A DNA stretch of 8,212 nt from Alphaproteobacteria bacterium (lineage in GTDB: Bacteria; Pseudomonadota; Alphaproteobacteria; RS24), in contig JAAOIL010000069.1 of NCBI GenBank assembly GCA_015163825.1, positions 1 to 8,212 on the forward strand. The letters run 5' to 3'. Position numbers and translations under genes: made by a program. The notes beneath the pieces were generated by a model. The model worked only from the letters and a program-made list of their open reading frames with translations, searched no databases and was not told where the DNA came from. This document shows positions 1 through 6,783 of this stretch, piece by piece. Each line of letters begins with the position of its first letter. Position 1 is the stretch's first letter.

Positions 1-22
1 AGCCTATCTTTTAGCATAAAGA

Positions 23-1915
23 TTAATGTTCAAGCCAAATCGGGGAAGACCAGACGCGTTCTTGTATCGTCTTTGCCAAAGAAGGATTGGGATGGCTGTT
101 GCCGCGCAAGGCGTCCCAACTAGACCAACGGCAAGTGGGATTTTCTATACCACGCACATAATAAAACGCATTCTGCTTTTTCCGAAAATCAGGATCGCGC
201 CAATAGGCTTTTAGCTCATTTGCGCCTGTATCTGCCGTGATAGAACAATCGCTGACATCAACTGCCGCATTATTATCGGGGCAACGATTGGTGTCTCTAT
301 TGGGTTTTACACCACCCGCACAAGCAATATCATAAACGCGTTCATGGGTTTCGCCACTCGCATCTATCCAGCCTTTGATGATTTGCAGTCTCTGCAAGGG
401 GGCACTGCGTCCATCGCGCGTAACCCACGCCAGAAATGTTGGGGCGGTACCTTTGGATAATAAATCTGCCCCCATTGGCACACCTTTTTCGTAAGCCAGT
501 TCAACAAGGTTAGGGTCGTGCAACATATCGCGTTTTAGATAATGCCCGCCAAAGAAACGCACCCGCATACGCGGTCCTGATGTTGCAAAAGTCTCTTTCC
601 TGCGCATAGCGGCAAAGATGGCTTCGCGTGTATTGTCTTCTGCCCAGACACCCGCCAGACCAGAAGCCCCCCAAGACGACCATTGCATTTGCAAATGATT
701 GATAGCGGGATTTTCTTTTGGCACCCCAGTATTGGCGATGGTATCCACTTGTGCTTGATGCCACATATTAGACAAGCGGAAAATCTGCGCCCCCAAACGT
801 TGATGCCAACGCAAAGCCACAGCACCACGCAATGTGCCTGTGTAATCCACCATACCGATTTTAGACCAATAATTATTTTCGCTAAATGCCCCCGCCCCAA
901 CATGGGTATCGGATGCGCCAATCAAACCAAATTTATAAGGGTTACCAGCGCCGCCTCTTTGTAGAGCGAGTCCGCGCTGATAGGCTTGGCGCACATAAGA
1001 GCCATCAAGGCGGCTGTCATGCCATGTAGCGATTTGGTAAGGCATAATCTCAAAACCTGCAAACTCATCATTCGGTGATAAAAGCGGATGTGTTTCCGAT
1101 GTGCCTTTGACTTGCGAGATTTCCACAAGCGGTTCATTACGCATACGCATAGCGGTATAGGCTTTATCTATCGGGGCGCCATCATAAGTGGTGTTGGCAA
1201 ACATAAAGCCATCAGAGCCATTAGAATTATGGGGAATAGCAAGGCTATCCATACCTTGTTCGCGCAAATTATCCATCCAACGCCACAAATTTTCTGGGTT
1301 TTTAGAAAGCAAACGAGAATAAGGCTCGTCTGGGGCATCGCCCTCAAATATGACATTGCGGTGTAGGTTTTCAAAAGTATCTTGCGAACTGGTATATTCA
1401 TAACCAATAAATGCCGTGAAACGACCCGGCTCGTTATGTTGCTCTGCCGCATCAATAACCTCCACCCAAGCGGAACGCACAATATCCATATCAAGCAAAT
1501 CATCTTCTATTTGTTGCCCGATATAAGGAAGCAAAGCCCCAAACGCACTGCGCCGCTCCGATGCTGTTTTTGCCGTGCGCAAGGCAACAGCACTAGGATG
1601 AGAACCTGCCGTGCTTGTCGCATCAAACATAGCGGGCACCATGCCCAGATAAACAGCATGGTCGGTAACCGCTTGGAAATCTAGCGGTTGGGGTAATTTC
1701 ATCTCAAAACCAGACGGGTGTTTTATCGCTTCACCCTTCGCATAGCGATAGGAATCATCAGGACTATTGCGATTGCCAAAAATATAGGCATCAAATGAAA
1801 GTTTTGTATGCACATGGGTTTCACCAAATAAGGCTTCGCGATCTTTGGGTTCGGCTTGCGCCACGCCTGCCGCTAAAGTTAAGCCGATAACCGCACTTAA
1901 TATCATCCGTTTCAT
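23..1915 (-). CDS. Exported DUF3604 domain protein (PHP-like metal hydrolase)
   Basis: Seen: 630 residues. The first 21 form a signal peptide (basic MKR, hydrophobic core, AQA before EPK), so the product is probably periplasmic or secreted. PHP-type metal-binding motifs run through the protein: H34 and H36 in GETHVHTKLS, D85-H86 in VTDHA, H185 in NLHRN, H229 in PHNSN, and D336/H338 in SDTHVG. The C-terminal third has four cysteines (532, 545, 557, 595) that could form disulfides after export, and ends in YWRDP and RVWSSPIW blocks typical of DUF3604. Family knowledge: DUF3604 proteins resemble PHP phosphoesterases, but their substrates are largely unknown. The start is supported by a GGGAGG ribosome site 9 bases upstream and by the signal peptide beginning right at it. 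The gene lies 26 bp downstream of the EthA-like monooxygenase gene on the same strand, so the two are probably co-transcribed. No terminator is visible in the 22 bases after the stop. Family assignment is firm; the reaction is unknown. Confidence 0.92.
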   Translation of the reverse strand: MKRMILSAVIGLTLAAGVAQAEPKDREALFGETHVHTKLSFDAYIFGNRNSPDDSYRYAKGEAIKHPSGFEMKLPQPLDFQAVTDHAVYLGMVPAMFDATSTAGSHPSAVALRTAKTASERRSAFGALLPYIGQQIEDDLLDMDIVRSAWVEVIDAAEQHNEPGRFTAFIGYEYTSSQDTFENLHRNVIFEGDAPDEPYSRLLSKNPENLWRWMDNLREQGMDSLAIPHNSNGSDGFMFANTTYDGAPIDKAYTAMRMRNEPLVEISQVKGTSETHPLLSPNDEFAGFEIMPYQIATWHDSRLDGSYVRQAYQRGLALQRGGAGNPYKFGLIGASDTHVGAGAFSENNYWSKIGMVDYTGTLRGAVALRWHQRLGAQIFRLSNMWHQAQVDTIANTGVPKENPAINHLQMQWSSWGASGLAGVWAEDNTREAIFAAMRRKETFATSGPRMRVRFFGGHYLKRDMLHDPNLVELAYEKGVPMGADLLSKGTAPTFLAWVTRDGRSAPLQRLQIIKGWIDASGETHERVYDIACAGGVKPNRDTNRCPDNNAAVDVSDCSITADTGANELKAYWRDPDFRKKQNAFYYVRGIENPTCRWSSWDALRGNSHPNPSLAKTIQERVWSSPIWLEH

Positions 1916-1941
1916 AATGAACGTCCTCCCTTTATATATGT

Positions 1942-3441
1942 TTATTCTGCCGCAATTTTTATATTGGTTTCGCTATCGTCTTTTGCTGGTGTTCGTGTTG
2001 CAGAAAATTCAATCGCATCATCGTGTAGGCTGCCGAAACGTATCATCATCAAATCAAGGAGGTAATTGTGATGGAGTTTCCATGGGGCTTTTACCCCCTG
2101 CTTTGGCACGATATCGGCTTTACGCGCGATATAGCCAGAGGCGAGGTCAAGGATAGGCGTCGCCGTTATTCCATCGGCATTTGCCACGACTTTCTCATAG
2201 CCTTTTTTGTCCATATAATTAAGCAAGCGGCACACAAAAGACGAGGTCAAGTCGCATTTTAGCGTCCAAGAAGCATTGGTATAGCCTGTTGAAAGCGCCA
2301 GATTGGGTATGCTGGAGAACATTATCCCCTTATAGCTGGTAACATCGCCTGATTGGATTTGCTTGCCATCTACATTGAGGTTTATCTTACCAAAAAAGGC
2401 GAGGTCTAACCCCGTGGCGGTGATGATAATATCTGCCGCCAGTTCTTCGCCCGATGCAAGTTTGATACCGCCTTTCGTGAAAGACTCTATCGTGTCGGTG
2501 GCGATAGACGCTTTGCCTGAACATAAAGCCTTGAAAAAATCACCATCGGGGGCAAGACATAATCTTTGATCCCATGGGTTATAATCTGGCACTAAATGTT
2601 TTTCAAAATCAAAATCGGCGGGCACTTGTGTGCGTGCGGTATCAAGTAAAAACTTTTTGGCACGAGCGGGAAATGTTTTACAATACCAAAATATATATCG
2701 TTGATACAAAATGCTCATCCAGCGCGTAATGCCATAAGCCACTTTATTAGGCAATAATCTGCGCAAGAGAATAGCCGTGCTATTTTCAGCAGGGGCGGCG
2801 ATGATATAAGTTGGCGATCTTTGTAGCATCGTAATATGTTTCACCTTATCTGCCATTGATGGCACGATAGTGACCGCCGTTGCCCCCGACCCGATAACGA
2901 CCACTTTTTTATCGCTATAGTCTAAATCTTCTCGCCAGAATTGCGGATGAATAATCTCGCCTTCAAAATCTTTTTCATTGGGGAATTCAGGGCGATAGCC
3001 TTCATCGTAATTATAATAGCCCGTGCATAGATGAATAAATCTTGCTTTATAAGTTGTGCGTGTGTTGGCGGCGGTGTCTTCCACATCCACCGACCACATA
3101 TTTTCGGCGCTAGACCATTTCGCCTCGTGCACTTTTTTATTAAACTGAATAAATTTACCTAGACCACTTTCCGATAATGTCTCGCGCAGATATGACAAAA
3201 TAGAAGGCGCATCGGCGATAGATTTGCGCGACGTCCAAGGACGAAACGAAAAGCCCAGTGTAAACATATCACTATCGGAGCGAATACCCGGATATTTGAA
3301 CAAATTCCATGTGCCACCGATATCGGCGCGTCTTTCTAGTATGGTGTAGGATTTATTCGGGCTATATTTACTGATGTGGTGGGCAGCGGAAATACCTGAT
3401 ATTCCTGCTCCAATAATCAGCACATCTGTTTCGTTTGTCAT
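1942..3441 (-). CDS. EthA-type flavin-containing Baeyer-Villiger monooxygenase
   Basis: Predicted cytosolic FAD- and NADPH-dependent monooxygenase of 499 residues that inserts oxygen next to a carbonyl (ketone to ester or lactone) or oxidises S/N centres. Seen: FAD-binding GAGISG (11-16), the acidic end of the second strand at E36, DIGGTW (40-45), GIRSDSDM (52-59), the Baeyer-Villiger fingerprint region F159-x-G161-xxx-H165-xxx-W169, the NADPH-binding GSGATA (184-189) and ATGLD (342-346). Blocks such as GYYNYDEGY, YNPWDQRLC and GYTNASWTLK closely resemble mycobacterial EthA as I remember it, and the length matches (about 490). The fingerprint residue after W169 is arginine where Pro or Asp is usual. 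Start choice: an in-frame ATG lies at 3459, but AAGGGA sits 7 bases before the ATG at 3441, inside the longer reading, and MTNETDVLII matches the usual family N-terminus. It is first in a minus-strand pair with the DUF3604 gene and diverges from the lactonase pair. The natural substrate is unknown. Confidence 0.93.
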   Translation of the reverse strand: MTNETDVLIIGAGISGISAAHHISKYSPNKSYTILERRADIGGTWNLFKYPGIRSDSDMFTLGFSFRPWTSRKSIADAPSILSYLRETLSESGLGKFIQFNKKVHEAKWSSAENMWSVDVEDTAANTRTTYKARFIHLCTGYYNYDEGYRPEFPNEKDFEGEIIHPQFWREDLDYSDKKVVVIGSGATAVTIVPSMADKVKHITMLQRSPTYIIAAPAENSTAILLRRLLPNKVAYGITRWMSILYQRYIFWYCKTFPARAKKFLLDTARTQVPADFDFEKHLVPDYNPWDQRLCLAPDGDFFKALCSGKASIATDTIESFTKGGIKLASGEELAADIIITATGLDLAFFGKINLNVDGKQIQSGDVTSYKGIMFSSIPNLALSTGYTNASWTLKCDLTSSFVCRLLNYMDKKGYEKVVANADGITATPILDLASGYIARKADIVPKQGVKAPWKLHHNYLLDLMMIRFGSLHDDAIEFSATRTPAKDDSETNIKIAAE

Positions 3442-3448
3442 TTTATTA

Positions 3449-3454
3449 TCCCTT
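3449..3454 (-). promoter_or_regulatory. Ribosome binding site deciding the monooxygenase start
   Basis: Read on the minus strand this is AAGGGA, followed by 7 bases and then ATG at 3441. The alternative ATG at 3459 has no purine-rich site upstream (it is preceded by TATATATAAAGA) and would put the ribosome site inside the coding region. This supports the 499-residue product. Confidence 0.7.
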
Positions 3455-3459
3455 ATCAT

Positions 3460-3596
3460 TCTTTATATATATAAAACTCTACCTTATCTTTACCGCCTCT
3501 GCAAGCCATTAGCCCCCTCTATCCCCCCTAGTCTAATGGTGATTGTGGTGATAAGGTGGACTCATAATAAAGGGATATTAAGGGGAGGATACGATT
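3460..3596. promoter_or_regulatory. Divergent intergenic region with nested inverted repeats
   Basis: This region separates the minus-strand monooxygenase pair from the plus-strand lactonase pair and should hold both promoters. Seen: ACCTTATC (3481-3488) pairs with GATAAGGT (3550-3557), and inside it CCATTAG (3506-3512) pairs with CTAATGG (3533-3539). The two nested palindromes have nearly the same centre, about 3519-3523, with a C-rich stretch between the inner arms. A perfect 14-base palindrome TTTATATATATAAA (3462-3475) lies just upstream of the monooxygenase and contains -10-like TATA sequences for that gene. On the plus strand CATAAT (3563-3568) is a possible -10, but no convincing -35 goes with it. 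AGGGGAGG ends 8 bases before the lactonase ATG. Nested arms between divergent catabolic genes suit a regulator operator, but no regulator gene is in the window. Promoter placement is weak; the repeats are certain. Confidence 0.45.
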
Positions 3597-4478
3597 ATGG
3601 CACGGAATATAAGGGTATTATTAGACGATTTGGTCTTTGGCGAGGGGCCGCGCTGGCATATAGATGTGGATAAAGATAAAGGCTGGCTCTATTTCTCGGA
3701 TTTCTACGACAGACACGTCCGCCGTGTTAATGAGGCGGGGGAATCGGAGGTGGTGGTCAAATTAGACGACCAACCCTCTGGCATAGGCTGGCTTCCCGAT
3801 GGGCGCATGCTGGTGGTCTCTATGATAAAGAAGCAAGTGCTGGTCTATGATGGGCACACGTTGGAACTCTATGCCGACCTCAGTGCTTTTGCGCCGCACC
3901 ATTGCAATGATATGGTCGTTGATGCACAAGGCAATGCCTATGTCGGCAATTTCGGTTTTGATATTTATGCGGGTGATGATATATGCGCGACCAATATCAT
4001 ATTGGTGCGCCCTAATGGCGAGATTAGTATCGCTGCCGATAATCTGCTTTTCCCGAATGGCGCGGTGATTACGCCTGATAATAAAACGTTCATCGTGGGG
4101 GAAAGTTATGGCGCCCGCCTTGCCGCTTATGACATCAACCCCGATGCCACTTTAAGCAATCATCGTATCTGGGCGAATATGGCGGAGATGAAACCAGATT
4201 ATACGCCTGTCCCAGATGGCATTTGCCTAGATGCTGAAGGGGCATTATGGGTTGCCTCCCCCACCACCAATGATGTTTTACGCATTTCTGAAGGCGGCAA
4301 ATTACTAGAAGTGATTGCCATAGATAGAGGCGCTTTTGCTTGTATGCTAGGCGGCGGGGACGGCAAGACACTCTTTATATGCGCCGCCCCCGATAGCAAT
4401 CCCCGCAAACTGGCGGGCACGCGTGAGGGGCAGATATTAGCCGTCAAAGTTGATGTCCCCCATAGCGGTCGCCCTTAA
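3597..4478 (+). CDS. SMP-30/gluconolactonase/LRE family lactonase-like protein
   Basis: A 293-residue cytosolic six-bladed beta-propeller with no signal peptide. Seen: FGEGPRW with E16 as predicted metal ligand, SGIGWLPDGRMLV (61-73), HHCND with N104, FPNG with N154, and VPDGICLDAEGALW with D207. E16, N154 and D207 occupy the positions of the divalent-metal triad in this family (human SMP-30 uses a Glu, Asn and Asp at very similar numbers). Members hydrolyse sugar or other lactones and some act on phosphotriesters, so substrate cannot be inferred from family alone. Length is typical (about 290-300). The start is well supported by AGGGGAGG 8 bases upstream. It is the first gene of a plus-strand pair, 14 bp before an FAD monooxygenase, and diverges from a Baeyer-Villiger monooxygenase, an enzyme type that can generate lactones. 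A lactone-opening role is therefore plausible inference. Confidence 0.92.
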   Translation: MARNIRVLLDDLVFGEGPRWHIDVDKDKGWLYFSDFYDRHVRRVNEAGESEVVVKLDDQPSGIGWLPDGRMLVVSMIKKQVLVYDGHTLELYADLSAFAPHHCNDMVVDAQGNAYVGNFGFDIYAGDDICATNIILVRPNGEISIAADNLLFPNGAVITPDNKTFIVGESYGARLAAYDINPDATLSNHRIWANMAEMKPDYTPVPDGICLDAEGALWVASPTTNDVLRISEGGKLLEVIAIDRGAFACMLGGGDGKTLFICAAPDSNPRKLAGTREGQILAVKVDVPHSGRP

Positions 4479-4492
4479 GGTATCATAAAAAT

Positions 4493-5728
4493 ATGCGTAT
4501 CTTAATCGCTGGCGCTGGTGTAGGCGGCATAGTCTCGGCATTATTACTGCGCCAATATGGCTATGATGTGCAGGTCTTTGAACAAGCAGACGGCAATAGC
4601 GAAATCGGCGCCGGGGTTCAGTTAAGCCCCAATGCCATGCGGGTGCTTATGCAACTTGGATTATATCACGACCTTGCGCCTCTGGCGACAGAGCCTCACG
4701 CTGCCACAATACGCCATCACAAAACAGGAGCGATTTATACGAGACAGGTTTTGCGTCATCTGTGCCGTGTTAATTATAAAGCGCCCTATTTTCAATTCTT
4801 CCGCCCCGATTTAATGCGGGTGCTTTTAACCGCCGCCCATAAAGCGGGGGTGCAAATTAATTTCGGCGAGAAAGTATCTGGCTATCATCAAGATGCGCAA
4901 GCCGCCTATTTACAATTGCAAAGCACCCGCGCCCCTGCTGGTGATATTATTATTGCCGCCGATGGTTTGCACTCGCCAATAAGGGCGCAAATGTTAGGCG
5001 ATAGTCCTTTACGCTTTGGCGGCGCTGTGGCGTGGCGTGGTGTGATAGAGGCACGCCTCGTAAAAGGGCAATTGCCTTTTGAAGCAACACTATGGGCGGG
5101 CAAAGGCAAACATTTTGTCGCTTATTATATGCAGGGAGCGGAGCGTTATATGCAGGGAGCGGAGCGGATTAACTTTGTTGCAGTGCAAAGAATGCAAAAA
5201 ATGCAAAAGCGTCGCCACCATAGCGACACTAATAATTATAGTGCCAATTATAGTGAAGGCGACAATGATGAACTGCGAGAGGCTTTTGCAGGCTGGCATA
5301 GCCCCGTGCAAAACATATTAGCGGCGGCGCAACATTCTACTTTATGGGATTTATATGACAGACCCCCTTCCTCCACGATTTGCGATGGACGCATAGCATT
5401 GCTGGGCGATGCTGCCCACCCGACACTACCCTTTGCGGCACAAGGGGCGGCGATGGCGATTGAAGATGCCAATGTTATCGCCCATACCATAAAAAATCAC
5501 AATCGGGCGCAGAGGGCACAGGGGGCACAGGGCAAAAACTATAATGCGATTGCTCTGCTGACTTATCAAAAAATACGAAAGCCGCGCACCGCTTATATCA
5601 CCAAAACATCGCGCCGTGCTTTGTCGCTCTATCATAGTGCGCCGCCCTTGAAGCAAGCGGCTTTTGCATATCCTGCTCTTTTGCGGCAACAGATGAAACG
5701 CATTTATGGTTATGACCCGCTATTATAA
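4493..5728 (+). CDS. FAD-dependent monooxygenase, salicylate hydroxylase-like
   Basis: A class A flavoprotein monooxygenase of 411 residues, of the group including salicylate and 3-hydroxybenzoate hydroxylases; it would use NAD(P)H and oxygen to hydroxylate a ring. Seen: FAD-binding GAGVGG (7-12) with E30 closing the Rossmann segment, GAGVQLSPNAMR (39-50), the ADG motif (156-158, ADGLHS), and the GD motif GDAAHP (305-310) followed by AAQGAAMAIEDA. All cofactor motifs are intact. Oddities: YMQGAER is duplicated at 212-225 by an exact 21-bp repeat, next to low-complexity VQR/MQK/MQK (231-239) and NYSANYSE (248-255), and a third run of AQ repeats lies at 339-347. These sit in the variable region before and the tail after conserved blocks, and all keep frame. 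The start lies 14 bp after the lactonase stop; an AAGG overlapping that stop is 12 bases away, so translation is probably coupled. Substrate is unknown; UbiH-like or FAD epoxidase activity is possible. Confidence 0.9.
   Translation: MRILIAGAGVGGIVSALLLRQYGYDVQVFEQADGNSEIGAGVQLSPNAMRVLMQLGLYHDLAPLATEPHAATIRHHKTGAIYTRQVLRHLCRVNYKAPYFQFFRPDLMRVLLTAAHKAGVQINFGEKVSGYHQDAQAAYLQLQSTRAPAGDIIIAADGLHSPIRAQMLGDSPLRFGGAVAWRGVIEARLVKGQLPFEATLWAGKGKHFVAYYMQGAERYMQGAERINFVAVQRMQKMQKRRHHSDTNNYSANYSEGDNDELREAFAGWHSPVQNILAAAQHSTLWDLYDRPPSSTICDGRIALLGDAAHPTLPFAAQGAAMAIEDANVIAHTIKNHNRAQRAQGAQGKNYNAIALLTYQKIRKPRTAYITKTSRRALSLYHSAPPLKQAAFAYPALLRQQMKRIYGYDPLL
5125..5166 (+). repeat. Exact 21-bp tandem duplication inside the hydroxylase gene
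   Basis: Two perfect head-to-tail copies, 5125-5145 and 5146-5166, of a unit starting TTATATGCAGG and ending GGAGCG. The unit is a multiple of three and duplicates residues YMQGAER (212-218 and 219-225). Identity is complete, which suggests a recent slippage or duplication event. Confidence 0.97.
5183..5209 (+). repeat. Three 9-bp repeat units in the hydroxylase gene
   Basis: Units GTGCAAAGA, ATGCAAAAA and ATGCAAAAG lie end to end in codon register and encode VQR, MQK, MQK. The last two differ by one base. It lies 16 bases after the 21-bp duplication. Confidence 0.8.
5234..5257 (+). repeat. Two 12-bp repeat units in the hydroxylase gene
   Basis: AATTATAGTGCC is followed directly by AATTATAGTGAA, encoding NYSA and NYSE in the reading frame. 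Ten of twelve bases agree. With the two preceding repeats it makes residues 212-255 largely repeat-derived. Confidence 0.8.
5507..5533 (+). repeat. Three 9-bp G-rich repeat units near the hydroxylase 3' end
   Basis: Units GCGCAGAGG, GCACAGGGG and GCACAGGGC are adjacent and in frame, giving the RAQRAQGAQG stretch (residues 338-347) between the conserved GD-motif helix and the C-terminal helices. Confidence 0.8.
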
Positions 5729-5740
5729 GCAATAATATAT

Positions 5741-5768
5741 TTGACAATAAAGCCAACACAGGCATAGT
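5741..5768 (+). promoter_or_regulatory. Candidate sigma70-type promoter for the cytochrome b / lyase pair
   Basis: A perfect TTGACA (5741-5746) is followed after 16 bases by CATAGT (5763-5768), which matches four of six positions of the -10 consensus. It lies in the 77-bp gap between the hydroxylase stop and the cytochrome start and would give a short leader of about 30 bases. A second TATAAT at 5774-5779 has no matching -35 at 17 bases, so it is an alternative -10 only. Confidence 0.45.
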
Positions 5769-5805
5769 TTCACTATAATTATAGATAAGGAATGAGGAGC
5801 ATAAA

Positions 5806-6783
5806 ATGAAAATCTCTAAACTATTTACCAGCACCACATTACTTACCAGTATTGTATTGCTTGCCAGCACATTCATCACCCCCGCTCTGGCGGCGGGGCA
5901 TACACATAATAGTTGGCGGGCGCCAGGCGACCTAGATAGTTGGGCTAGCATATTTATCCTTATCGCTTCGCTTATGGTCGCGGCTTTTGTCAATGGCAGA
6001 GAATCCCGCACCCGCATTATCGGCACATGGCTGGCAGCGCTCGGCTGTTTTGGCGTGGTGGCATGGTTTGGTGTTTATGCGATAGACACATTGGATAATC
6101 CACGCGAACATGTTCTGCCTGTTGATGCGGCAAAGCCCATTTTATTACAAGCGCAAATGCTTATCGCTTTTGTGGTGGGGCTGGCATTATTGGTGGTGGC
6201 ACGATGGCAAGCGCGGCGCACCGACCGCCTAGACATACCCACCCATAACACCCCCGATAATTACGGCAAAGTCAGTCGCATTTTACATTGGACGATTGCT
6301 ATTTTGATTATCCTGCTTGTGCCTATGGGTATTTTTGCAACTATGATTCCCGAAGGCACTTCTTTTCGCGGTTATTATTATGTTACGCATAAATCATTAG
6401 GGTTTTCTGTATTGATTCTGGTCTTCGCAAGATTGGCGTGGAATATATGGGGCAGTCGCCGCCCTGCCCTTGCCACAGAGCTAAAACTATGGGAGCGACG
6501 GCTCGCGCACACCATGCACATTCTGCTTTATGTCTTGATGATAGGCTTACCGATAAGCGGCTTTATGATGTCTGATTTTGGTGGTGCCTCTTCGTATTTC
6601 TTCTTTTGGGATATTACGCCTTTCTTTGAGAAAAGCATTCCCACCAGAGATATATTAGGCTTGATGCATAAAGTCGTCCTGCCCTATTTGCTCTACATAT
6701 TTTTAGGGACACATATATTAGGGGCATTGAAGCACCAGTTCATAGACAAGCACGAAAACGCTTTGCGCCGTATGGTGTCTTAA
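5806..6783 (+). CDS. Membrane cytochrome b561-type protein with extra N-terminal helices
   Basis: An integral membrane di-haem cytochrome b of 325 residues, predicted to pass electrons between quinone and a partner in the inner membrane. Seen: the C-terminal part (about 155-310) has four hydrophobic helices and histidines H161 (RILHW), H195 (THKSLG), H288 (LMHKVV) and H303 (GTHILG). Their spacing (34, 93, 15) resembles the four haem ligands of E. coli CybB, a b561 family member described as a superoxide oxidase. The first 140 residues are additional: a signal-like hydrophobic segment (about 10-30, ending ALAAGHTH) and helices near 44-63, 70-93 and 111-133. CybB itself is only about 176 residues, so this is a longer architecture. 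AGGAG lies 7 bases before the start. The stop codon shares its last base with the ATG of the downstream lyase gene, showing translational coupling. Partner and physiological role are unknown. Confidence 0.88.
   Translation: MKISKLFTSTTLLTSIVLLASTFITPALAAGHTHNSWRAPGDLDSWASIFILIASLMVAAFVNGRESRTRIIGTWLAALGCFGVVAWFGVYAIDTLDNPREHVLPVDAAKPILLQAQMLIAFVVGLALLVVARWQARRTDRLDIPTHNTPDNYGKVSRILHWTIAILIILLVPMGIFATMIPEGTSFRGYYYVTHKSLGFSVLILVFARLAWNIWGSRRPALATELKLWERRLAHTMHILLYVLMIGLPISGFMMSDFGGASSYFFFWDITPFFEKSIPTRDILGLMHKVVLPYLLYIFLGTHILGALKHQFIDKHENALRRMVS

Noticed and set aside
535..921. 128-residue open frame within the DUF3604 gene
   Set aside because: It is in another frame of a gene with complete metal-binding motifs and a signal peptide, and shows no domain.
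3442..3459. Upstream ATG at 3459 as the monooxygenase start
   Set aside because: It would place the AAGGGA ribosome site inside the coding region and adds six residues before the normal family N-terminus.
5741..5779. Promoter pairing TTGACA with the perfect TATAAT at 5774-5779
   Set aside because: The spacing is 27 bases, far from the usual 16-18; TTGACA with CATAGT at 16 bases is preferred.
5598..6026. A 142-residue minus-strand open frame across the hydroxylase end and cytochrome start
   Set aside because: It overlaps two well-supported plus-strand genes with intact family motifs and a plausible promoter; its sequence shows no recognisable domain, so it is a shadow frame.
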